Source: Fennellomyces sp. T-0311 (lineage: Eukaryota; Mucoromycota; Mucoromycetes; Mucorales; Lichtheimiaceae). From it: DNA of 64,000 bases. Location: positions 62,001 to 126,000 of the forward strand of contig JALLLT010000023.1 of assembly GCA_025266875.1 (NCBI GenBank), written 5' to 3'. Positions 9,656 through 17,793 of this stretch are shown piece after piece; the first letter of the stretch is position 1, and every line of letters begins with the position of its first letter. Below the pieces are notes generated by a model, which did not search any database, was not told where the DNA came from, and was given only the letters and a program-made list of their open reading frames with translations. A program made the translations under genes and the position numbers.

Positions 9656-10362
9656 ATCGAAGAGCGAACATTACGTTTAAAGAATTGGTGAAGTTGTCCC
9701 CAGCACTGAGAAGAGAGCTGCATGCAGCAACCTCAATAAGAAAAAAGCCACAAACACTCAACCTTTTGGACACAAGCAAGGATGAAATTGATTCGACAGC
9801 AGCATATGCTACCTTTTATGTAAAAGGACAAGCCATAAGAGGATTAGTTGATACTGGAGCTGCCAGATCATGCATGTCCAAGGAGCTTTGTGATCGACTA
9901 CAGCTGAAAATCGAAGAACCATCAAGAGTTGTATTTACTCTAGGAAATGGAACGAAGCAGGCCGCACTTGGAACAATACACAACTTACCTGTTCATGTGA
10001 ATAATCAAGTGTCAATTGCAGCTGGTGTGGAAATTATTGCTACTTGTCCAGTACCCTTAGTACTTGGCACCAACTGGCTAAGCACTGGCGACGCATCTAT
10101 CAATTTTAAGACAAAGGAATTGATAGTACACCAAGGAAACAGAATGGCTAAAACTCCAATTACTTTTGTCAAACAATCTGTCAGCCAAATGCTACGTCCA
10201 CAACTCCCCCCAGACTGGTACAAAATACGGGAATCCCCATCATCAGAGAGTGATGAGGAAATGGAATCATCAGATGACGGACAAGAATCACAAGGAACTG
10301 ATAGTGATGACGAACACTCAAGCGACAATGAATCAGAAGAAATGATGAAACGGAAGAATTGA
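9652..10362 (+). CDS. Gypsy element protease
   Basis: The segment IRGLVDTGAARSCMSKEL carries the Asp-Thr-Gly-Ala active site of a retropepsin. LVLGTNWLS about 80 residues later corresponds to the flap/second-half hydrophobic-Gly motif typical of gypsy proteases. Before it is the conserved block NITFKELVKLSPALRREL found between gag and protease in related elements. The C-terminus is a Ser/Asp/Glu-rich acidic linker (SDEEMESSDDGQ). The annotated ATG is a convention: the frame is open upstream to about 9560. The frame ends at 10360 within an A-rich run, and the next frame continues the acidic linker, so one A appears to be missing near 10340. Confidence 0.88.
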   Translation: MNRRANITFKELVKLSPALRRELHAATSIRKKPQTLNLLDTSKDEIDSTAAYATFYVKGQAIRGLVDTGAARSCMSKELCDRLQLKIEEPSRVVFTLGNGTKQAALGTIHNLPVHVNNQVSIAAGVEIIATCPVPLVLGTNWLSTGDASINFKTKELIVHQGNRMAKTPITFVKQSVSQMLRPQLPPDWYKIRESPSSESDEEMESSDDGQESQGTDSDDEHSSDNESEEMMKRKN

Positions 10363-11510
10363 CCAAGGAGTCGAAAGAAGTCGAATTCTTCAAGCTCGAG
10401 AACGATGAGTCTTTAGAAGGAGCTATAACAGTTGTACGCGAAGAAGACGAAGAAATTCAATATCTGATCAAGGCAGCAAGAGAAATCATAATACCAGAAA
10501 ACACTCAACGGAGAATGCGATGCCGAGGACAATTACCAGAATACACGGATCAGGAAACATACCTCTTTGAACCCCTGATACAGCCATCAATACACGACTG
10601 GCGATTTATCGATGGCACACCGATAATCAGAGATGAAACTGATTTTACCATATTTTTTACAAACCCACTACCAGAACCAAAGATAATACCAGAAGGGACA
10701 TTACTTGGTGTGTATGAAGGAGATATTCTCGACGGAAGGAACGTTGAAACACGAGCCTACGATATCAACACCGATATGTTACAAAGAAGGGATATCACCA
10801 TTGCAGAATTTACGTTCATGCATGCATCCATGGATGTTGGAGATGGTCCTCAACCATACCCAGAACATACAACCAACCGCTATAAAGTACGAATAGTGGA
10901 AGTGGTTTCGATACCTCCTAAAGACAGTATCGCCGTAAAAGGAAGATTACTTATACCCCCAACGTCGAAACTGAGATTCGTACCAAAGTACGGAGAATCT
11001 TCTCAGGACCTACGCCAGCATTCTTTCGAAGGATCTGATATACTGCCAGGAGAAACATCTTTTTGCATTACAATTAGCAACGCTTTAGATACAAGTTTAA
11101 TAATGGTGCCACCGAAACTAATCGGAATCTACCTTTCTGAGGAAGAGATCCATGCCGAAGAATTATCCAATTCTTTCAAGATTCATCCAGTACCACTATC
11201 TGAAGAACGAAAACGAATGATCCCACCACCAGAGATAGATGATCCAGAAATCGTCAAGGACTTCTATGAGTTGATTCGTGCTTATCAAGATGTTTTCAAC
11301 TGGGATGGTGAAACCGTTGGAAAAACAGACCTTTTGACCTTTAAACTCGATGTTGGTGATGGACCACCGATTAGATCTCGCCCATATCGGCTATCTCACG
11401 CAGAATCACAAATAATGAAGCAAGAATTGGAAAAGCTACACCGAATGGGAATCATCCGTCCTAGCAAAAGTCCATGGGCATCTCCCGTCCTTCTTGTTCG
11501 AAGAAATCCG
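10359..11510 (+). CDS. Gypsy pol: duplicated beta-rich domain and RT N-terminus
   Basis: This is the pol segment after protease. Two similar blocks follow each other: the first has REIIIPENTQRRMRCRGQ and IIRDETDFTIFFTNPLPE and ends in GTLLGVYEGD. The second has PPKDSIAVKGRLLIPP and ILPGETSFCITISNALD and ends in PPKLIGIYLSEEE. Both look beta-rich and could be dUTPase-like barrels, but no dUTPase motif is certain. The RT N-terminus follows (RPYRLSHAESQIMKQELEKL, then MGIIRPSKSPWASPVLLV). After about 11500 this frame loses sense, and RT continues in the -1 frame at 11474-11962, as expected if one A is missing from the run near 11500. Confidence 0.8.
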
Positions 11511-11962
11511 GAAAATGGCGATGCGTGGTTGACTTGCGCAAGGTTAATAGCCGACTTAAAGGCGACGGTTACAGATTGCCTCGCGTAGAAGATTTATTCG
11601 ATAAACTTGGAACAGGAAGATACAGAAGTTCAATCGATACAACACATGCATTCCATGTCGTACCGATTGAAGAAAGCAGCATCCCAATTACCGCTTTTGT
11701 CACAGACACAGGTGCTCTTTGGGAATATACCAGAATGGTCCAAGGATGTAAAACGAGTGCATCCTACATGCAACGTTTAAGTGATTTGGCATTCAAAACA
11801 GTGGTGGATATGCAAGCAGCCGTCATATTCGTCGATGACGTATATGTGTACAGTAAAACGGCCCGTCAACATTTGTTCCATCTACAATGTACATTCCAGG
11901 CCTTACGAAATGGAGGACTTACCATATCACCATCAAAGACCTTTTGTTCAAAAAGGAATTGA
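11474..11962 (+). CDS. Gypsy pol: reverse transcriptase core
   Basis: This is the RT palm region: WRCVVDLRKVNSRLKGDGY, the DLFDKLGTG block and the catalytic FVDDVYVYS (YxDD-type). It is in the -1 frame relative to the upstream pol ORF. Real sense starts at about 11498. It stops at 11960 just after TTTTGTTC, while the -1 frame there reads the next conserved RT block (FKKELTFLGHIFTDEG). One T missing from that T run explains the break. The element's LTRs look identical, so this damage would have to be very recent, or the base calls are wrong. Confidence 0.88.
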   Translation: MGISRPSCSKKSGKWRCVVDLRKVNSRLKGDGYRLPRVEDLFDKLGTGRYRSSIDTTHAFHVVPIEESSIPITAFVTDTGALWEYTRMVQGCKTSASYMQRLSDLAFKTVVDMQAAVIFVDDVYVYSKTARQHLFHLQCTFQALRNGGLTISPSKTFCSKRN

Positions 11963-12648
11963 CCTTTTTGGGGCACATTTTCACAGACGAAGGAATCAAA
12001 CCGGATAACAGCAAGATCCAGAAGATCAAGGATATCCCAATTCCAAGAACGAAAACGGAGATTAAATCATTCTTGGGACTCGCCTCTTATTACCGCCGTT
12101 TTGTACCAAGATTTGCAGCCATAGCAAGGCCATTACATAATCTTACCAAGGATGGATTACAAACATGGTCGCCAGCAGCAACAGAAGCCTTTAATAAGTT
12201 GAAGGAATGTCTGACTACTCCACCAATTTTAACATTACCGGATTACGAGTCAAAATCGCCAATTATCCTCCAAACGGATGCATCAAAAGATGGACTAGCT
12301 TGCATAGTTTGTCAAGAAGATGAAGAAGGAAGAGAAAGAGTGATAAGCTATTTATCCAGAGCAACAAACAAGGCCGAGTCAAAGTACAGTGCAGTGCGAT
12401 TGGAGTTATTATGTGTCTATTGGGCATGTTGCAAGTTACGCCCAATGCTATATGGACGCAAATTCTTACTCGAGACAGACAATACCGGAATTGTTGGACT
12501 TATCACTTCATCTGACAAGCTAACAGGTGCTGTCGCACGTTGGGTTATGTACCTAAGTGAATTCGATTTCACTTTACGTCATAAACCTGGAAAGAAGCAT
12601 ACCAATGTGGATTACCTATCACGATTACCTGGTTTAATCAAGAAATAG
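11887..12648 (+). CDS. Gypsy pol: RT thumb/connection and RNase H
   Basis: This is the RT C-terminus (LTFLGHIFTDEGIKPD, then FLGLASYYRRFVPRFA) followed by RNase H. The RNase H catalytic acidic residues appear in LQTDASKDGLACIV, RLELLCVYWAC and LETDNTGIVGL. The end of the domain shows the usual HTNVDYLSRLPG. The stop at 12646 is followed in the -1 frame by an open segment (12633-12790) with RRFALLPRRYLLEHR, which links RNase H to integrase in related elements, so the stop is again explained by one missing T near 12635. A further missing A near 12793 would restore the join to integrase. Confidence 0.9.
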   Translation: MYIPGLTKWRTYHITIKDLLFKKELTFLGHIFTDEGIKPDNSKIQKIKDIPIPRTKTEIKSFLGLASYYRRFVPRFAAIARPLHNLTKDGLQTWSPAATEAFNKLKECLTTPPILTLPDYESKSPIILQTDASKDGLACIVCQEDEEGRERVISYLSRATNKAESKYSAVRLELLCVYWACCKLRPMLYGRKFLLETDNTGIVGLITSSDKLTGAVARWVMYLSEFDFTLRHKPGKKHTNVDYLSRLPGLIKK

Positions 12649-12787
12649 TCTACCAACCGACCAAACGGGATGTCATTAAACTCAACCGCCGCTTTGCTTT
12701 ATTACCACGAAGATATCTATTAGAACACCGGAACAACAATTTATCTGTCAACACTATCAACATTTTAACATTATCAGTATTACAACA

Positions 12788-14269
12788 ATGGAAGACAAAC
12801 AGTACGACGCTTTGAAATATTACCTCGAAACCTTGGAATATCCTAAGGATATCTCGGCCAAAACTAAACGACAACTGAAAGGCCAATTCAAAAACTTTTT
12901 CGTCAACAACAACAAGATCTACAGAAGATCAAAGAAACTACCGCAACTTGTGCTTAGAAAGCATGAAATCGAAGAAGCTATATTCATGGCACATCAACAC
13001 ATTTTGGGTGGACATTTAGCATTCGCCAACACCCTAGAAAAGATCAAGCGACGCTATTGGTGGTACGGAATGACTCAAGACGTACGCCAGCATATACTTC
13101 ATTGCGATCGATGCCAGAAGCAAGGCAAACCATTAATACAACAAGAACTCCATCCGATCAAAGTAATAGAGGAACCATTTGCTCAATTGGGAATCGACAT
13201 CAAGCACGTGTCAGTATCGAGAAATGGATCAAGATACATCATAATAGCAGTGGACTATTTTACGAAATATGCCATCGCCAAGTGTCTGAAGACAATAACT
13301 GCTTTGGATGTTTCGCTATTCCTAATTGACAACATTATCACACAACACGGGACCCCGAAGGTTATTATTACCGACAACGGCCTTCCGCTGGTCAACAAAT
13401 TAGTCGATGCCGTTTGCAAACAATACTCAATCACAAGGCGCCGAATAAGCCCATACGCTGCATCTTCAAATGGATTAGTCGAACGTCTAAACCGCAGTGT
13501 AAAATCTGCTTTACTGAAGCTACCACCTGAAGAAAAGCAAGATTGGCATTTGTATCTTCAAGCCATTATCTTTTCTTACAACTCTTTGAAGCAAGCATCA
13601 ACCCGGCAATCTCCGTTTTTCCTCGCGCATGGAAGAGAGCCGCATACACCCTTTGATAGGATAATGCAAGATGAAGACGAATGGCTAGACGACAGCGATA
13701 GCGATATCGACTCGTCATTGATTGATAAGCTGGTACATTATCACACGACAGCCTTAAAGGAGATTAGAGATACCGCTGGTGCAATGATTATCCAAAGCCA
13801 AAATAACCAGAAAAAGACGATTGAAAGCAAGATTCTATCCACGAAGAAGGAGATCAAGCAACCGTTTAGCGTTGGAGAACTAGTCGAAGTCTATCAATCC
13901 ATGATAGAAGGAACTCATCTAGCTAGCATAGAAGATCGCTGGAAAGGTCCAGTAATCGTACACAAAGCTTTCAAGAAAGGATACTATCAGCTTAAAGAAA
14001 TGGATGGAAAGCTTTTCCCGCGCACAACTCATGGCAACCGGATACGTATCTATCGGTTACCTAATACCGAATATCGATGGCCTACGGTCGACGCGTCAGC
14101 AAACATAATCACGATGAAAATACCCGATGATTACCTTGAAGAAGAAAATCTAGAGGACGATAGAAAACGAGAAGTTAAAACACGAAAACGAGGACGACCT
14201 CCGAAAGCAAAGATGAGTCAAAAACAACCCGAAACCTTGCGTCGAAGAACAAGATCATCCACGAAATAG
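12788..14269 (+). CDS. Gypsy integrase
   Basis: A 493-residue integrase ORF. The N-terminal HHCC zinc region is HQHILGGHLAF and CDRCQKQ (about residues 63-110). The catalytic core follows, with DDE residues in LGIDIKHVS, ITDNGLPLV and NGLVERLNRS. The C-terminal part has a GPVIVHKAFKKGYYQLK block like the GPY/F module of gypsy integrases, then a basic tail with an AT-hook-like KRGRPPKAK. No chromodomain is present. The ATG at 12788 may not be the real start, because the upstream frame is the continuation of pol with one base missing. Integrase inserts the cDNA into host chromatin. Confidence 0.92.
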   Translation: MEDKQYDALKYYLETLEYPKDISAKTKRQLKGQFKNFFVNNNKIYRRSKKLPQLVLRKHEIEEAIFMAHQHILGGHLAFANTLEKIKRRYWWYGMTQDVRQHILHCDRCQKQGKPLIQQELHPIKVIEEPFAQLGIDIKHVSVSRNGSRYIIIAVDYFTKYAIAKCLKTITALDVSLFLIDNIITQHGTPKVIITDNGLPLVNKLVDAVCKQYSITRRRISPYAASSNGLVERLNRSVKSALLKLPPEEKQDWHLYLQAIIFSYNSLKQASTRQSPFFLAHGREPHTPFDRIMQDEDEWLDDSDSDIDSSLIDKLVHYHTTALKEIRDTAGAMIIQSQNNQKKTIESKILSTKKEIKQPFSVGELVEVYQSMIEGTHLASIEDRWKGPVIVHKAFKKGYYQLKEMDGKLFPRTTHGNRIRIYRLPNTEYRWPTVDASANIITMKIPDDYLEEENLEDDRKREVKTRKRGRPPKAKMSQKQPETLRRRTRSSTK

Positions 14270-14617
14270 ACAAGTTTAGTAACAAAAGATACAAAAAGAT
14301 CGCCTTATGAGGAGGATATGAAATTTAATTCGATCGATCCCCACATAAGTCATGTGCCAGGAACGTTTGACAAGAGTCATGTGCATCATAGTACGGTGAT
14401 TACCGTATCCCAGAAAACAACAAAAAAAGTTTACAATAGATTAGAACAGCAGTATCATAGAGAAATGAACAAAAAAAAAATGAAAAAAAAAAAAATGAGA
14501 AAATGAGAAAAGCAAAAGAGAAAAACAGAAAAGTATAAAAAAGCAGAAAAACAAAGTAGAAATAGTATCAATTATCCAACCAACCAAACCAAAGCCTTAT
14601 CTTCAAAATTACAAACA

Positions 14618-15574
14618 ATGGCAGACAACAACAGAGAACAAGAAAACCACGATCCTATTCAGGAACAACAGTACCAAGAAGCTAATTTGGCATACGAAGC
14701 CATCATGGCCCATTTGACAGACCCATTGGCTGCACTTGGAGTACCAGAAGGAACCGAGGAACAAGAAACCTGGGGTAATAGTAACCTATTGGGACAAATC
14801 CCTAATTCGTACTACCCCCGTGAACAAGCAACAGTACCACAATTATCACAAAGTGACGGTCAAGAACATGAAGCCGCGGGTTCATTGCTTTTGCAAGCAC
14901 CGTATGAGCCAGCCACTGCTGCTACCAATAGTTGGCGATATTCAGACCCCATCTTCCAACAGATGTTTGGTAACACCGAATTTTCTATTTTGGCTAATGC
15001 AGTAACTACTGCACAAGAAGGCCCAGGACAAGAACCCGTAGTCGATCAACAAGTGCCGGGCACACCAGCATCAATTTCATCGGCGATTTCCCAAATTACA
15101 CAAATTACTGAAGACGAAGAGCAGAACGCATTATTAAATGCATTGAACGATCCCAGAAATGGAATGGGAACAGCAAGAAGTTACCTACTTATGGGTACAG
15201 CAGTAGAGACAAACGTCTTGGACATACGAGTCGCACTTGCAAGTTATCAGGAAGAAGAGGAACGAGCAAGAACACAAGTTAGAAGATATATTCAGAAACT
15301 TGTGAAGGAAGTTCACAGCTGCCCATCTCAAAATGGCAGGGAACAAGACGAGGTTGACCAAGATCGAGTACTTCGCAAGCTACTTCGCAATGTAGTCCCC
15401 AACTACCATGAGCGACGTAATTTGGTCGCCCACTATAGACAAATGGCGCGACAGGAAAAGCAGCATCGTGAAGAAAGGTGGCGCCGGAGAGAGCGACATC
15501 AGCAGCGCCTTGCTCGTCGTGAAAAGCAACGGCGCGCTCGTAACCAAGAACAACATCAGAGCGAACAAGAGTAG
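14618..15574 (+). CDS. Accessory ORF of the gypsy element, unknown function
   Basis: This 318-residue ORF lies between integrase and the 3' LTR, where some retroelements keep an env-like or accessory gene. It has no signal peptide and no membrane segment, so it is not an envelope-type protein. Residues 1-190 are acidic and Gln/Ala/Pro-rich. A predicted helical segment (EEEERARTQVRRYIQKLVKE) follows, and the last 70 residues are extremely Arg/Gln/Lys-rich (REERWRRRERHQQRLARREK, and more). The design, an acidic N-terminus with a basic coiled tail, suggests nucleic-acid or Gag binding. I recognise no family. It is preceded by an A/G-rich, gene-free 350-nt leader. Confidence 0.75.
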   Translation: MADNNREQENHDPIQEQQYQEANLAYEAIMAHLTDPLAALGVPEGTEEQETWGNSNLLGQIPNSYYPREQATVPQLSQSDGQEHEAAGSLLLQAPYEPATAATNSWRYSDPIFQQMFGNTEFSILANAVTTAQEGPGQEPVVDQQVPGTPASISSAISQITQITEDEEQNALLNALNDPRNGMGTARSYLLMGTAVETNVLDIRVALASYQEEEERARTQVRRYIQKLVKEVHSCPSQNGREQDEVDQDRVLRKLLRNVVPNYHERRNLVAHYRQMARQEKQHREERWRRRERHQQRLARREKQRRARNQEQHQSEQE

Positions 15575-15599
15575 GATGTAAATGCGAGGGACCGCATTA

Positions 15600-15616
15600 A
15601 GGAAGGCGGGGAGCAT
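15600..15616 (+). promoter_or_regulatory. Polypurine tract
   Basis: AGGAAGGCGGGGAGCAT lies immediately before the 3' LTR. It is the plus-strand priming site of reverse transcription. Confidence 0.8.
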
Positions 15617-16026
15617 TGTAACGAGTAAAGTCGGTTTGTGCTACCACAGTTTCCTAATCCAATTTTTCCATCAGATTTTTATCTTTTTTTCATCATATTC
15701 TTATCTTCTTTTTATCTTATTTTTATAATACTATACACATATATTCAACTTCTTTTTATCTTTTATTACTACTTCTTTATCAGTGTGTAACCGCTGAACA
15801 AGTATAAATAGCCCGATTTTGCAGAGCGAATAAAGCAGTTAACTTATACTCATTGTTTACACACAAACATTAGGCAAAGCCTTGATATCTTTTTGATCTG
15901 AATAAGCCAAAAGTGCTAAGATCTATTATTTTTGTTAACTCACCCAGCCTACAAACCTTTTTTTTTTTCACTCTTAAACTTATATTGTGAACTACCGTTC
16001 ACTCTCCTACAAGAAATACTCTATCA
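15617..16026 (+). repeat. 3' LTR of full-length gypsy element
   Basis: 410 bp, reading the same as the 5' LTR at every base I compared. It is followed by CCGT, the right copy of the 4-bp target duplication. Confidence 0.95.
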
Positions 16027-16116
16027 CCGTTATGCTTTGGAGGAGTAACAAACATAACCGTTCGGTGCGGTGCTCAAGACGACCGCGATGGTAGGATAGA
16101 TGAAAGGACATCATGC

Positions 16117-17397
16117 ATGGAGGAGAGCTTGACAATGTTTCCTCGATGCACGCACTTTCCAGAACTCGGCATATATCCCGTTCTACTTAAACAATGGTTG
16201 CTGGCTTTTCGAGCGGGACGAGACACCTACGGTATCCATCGAGCACTTAATATCTTTTGTTCCTATGGGATAGGCAATGCAGCAGCAAACAACTTTTTTG
16301 AAGTTGAATTTTATCCAAGAGGTCTGAATCTCAATGTTCCTTTATACTTTTGCGACTATTGTAACTTATACTTTATGCATAATCTCAAATACTACTATCG
16401 AGTCTACTTTGTAGATGATAGAAAACTTCTGATACCATTAAATGAAGCTAATGCCACTAGATGTTCCAACGAGTATCTACGTAACAATCCAGGTCTCAAT
16501 CGATATGTATTCGACATGGACGTCGGTTATCCGATTTTCAGCTACCGGGTTCAAACATATTGCAACTTAAAAAGCTCAATATAGCTTATAACGAAACCAC
16601 AGAAGTCACTACGGACTATTTGTCAAGTGGTCCAGACAATGATACAATGAGCTTAGGGAATCATTCATTAATCACTATTCTTGCAGCTGAGCTTCTCATC
16701 CTTATCCTTGAGCACACGTGCATATATATGGTCGCTTCAGTACTTGGTTCTATCGGTGGCTTGCTGTCTTTGCTAACCACCTTGGACAACTGCATTTTGG
16801 GTACACATCCCAAATCACCGTGAGGGTTGATTCGTCGTATTCCATATACAAGGTTCAAGACGTTCTTGCGCCAAAAGCTATATAACAAGTTCCGGCTTTT
16901 AAATCGTCCGCTTTATCTCGCTAATCCGGTCGACGACTTTTTTTCAAAGGCAGTAAGATCAAATGCTTTCCATCATCGACTGCGGAATGTTACGGTGACA
17001 AATTACGACATACCATTTATTTTGGACTACAAAGGCGTAGAAAGCATAGCACCGCCAACCATTTCAGATTTACAGAAGGAGCTCCATGAGACAAAGGCAA
17101 CATTTGAAGGGAAGATATACCAGCTGGCAAGATGAATATAGTTGCAAGAGTTTTGTTAAAAATTACTACGTTGTCGACGAACTAATTCAACAGCTTCATA
17201 AAGCTTACGGTGACGATATTGCTAATAAAACCGTATGGAATTCCGTGAAACCCGATACAGAGCCGAACGCAATCACAAAGCTACGACCTCGGATGAAATC
17301 TCCTCTAACTTCGCAGCTGCGCAGTCGCCACAGCATGTACTATGAGATGCCGATGCTGCTAACTAATATGGGGCAAATTATATCCACTTACTGAACG
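16117..17397 (+). pseudogene. Broken membrane-protein gene next to the retrotransposon
   Basis: Three consecutive open segments in changing frames look like one decayed protein. The first (16117-16570) reads as a Cys-containing extracellular-type region (FCDYCNLYF, NNPGLNRYVFDMDVGYPIFS). The second, in the -1 frame (16560-17135), has a long hydrophobic stretch (LITILAAELLILILE, VLGSIGGLLSLLTTL) and an in-frame TGA at 16821 where the local context (SP*GL) suggests a Trp codon was lost. The third (17086-17394) continues a charged cytoplasmic-type tail. I do not recognise the family. The retrotransposon lies 90 bp upstream and may have separated the gene from its promoter. It could also be a real gene with unrecognised introns. 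Confidence 0.5.
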
Positions 17398-17793
17398 CTC
17401 TACTACTGAAACTAGTAACGCTACCGATACTACTGCACGGCTGGTTAAAACTGACTAAATATATTTTATATAATGTACAACATGTGTAACTTTTTCGATC
17501 TTTATTATGTTCAAAAAAATCCTCCTCTAACGTATATGCCAAGAGTTTTTTTTTACATCAAGGCACTCTTCCTGCCAAAATTTTTTTTTCTCTTCAATGT
17601 GCACCTTTTTGCCCCGTTTTAATACATGTAAAAGTACTTAAGAAAAAGCAACATCTATTAAAGTACGTCGGAGCGTTAACCGCAATCTGCAAGTGTATTT
17701 TCGTATATCAATAAAGAACAACCTGGTTTGTGATGGACAACATAGAGACAGGAATACTAAAAGGGCTTTCAAATATATCAATGTCTGGGGACT
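17398..17793. other. Intergenic, no gene
   Basis: AT-rich spacer with T-runs (17548 and 17581) between the broken membrane gene and the end of the HET-domain gene. Nothing recognisable. Confidence 0.6.

Larger units (their letters stand above)
7104..16026 (+). mobile_element. Full-length Ty3/gypsy LTR retrotransposon (8.9 kb), recent insertion
   Basis: A complete element: 5' LTR, tRNA primer site, gag, protease, RT/RNase H, integrase, an additional ORF, a polypurine tract and 3' LTR. The two LTRs are both 410 bp and I found no difference reading them side by side, including an 11-T run. The flanks carry a 4-bp duplication CCGT (7100-7103 and 16027-16030). The domain order protease-RT-RNase H-integrase is that of Ty3/gypsy. 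No chromodomain is visible after integrase, unlike the element at the start of the window. The coding region from the end of gag to integrase steps repeatedly by -1 frame, although the LTRs indicate a young copy. Confidence 0.95.

Noticed and set aside
7104..16026. The retrotransposon's accessory ORF as an envelope gene
   Set aside because: The protein has no signal peptide and no transmembrane helix.
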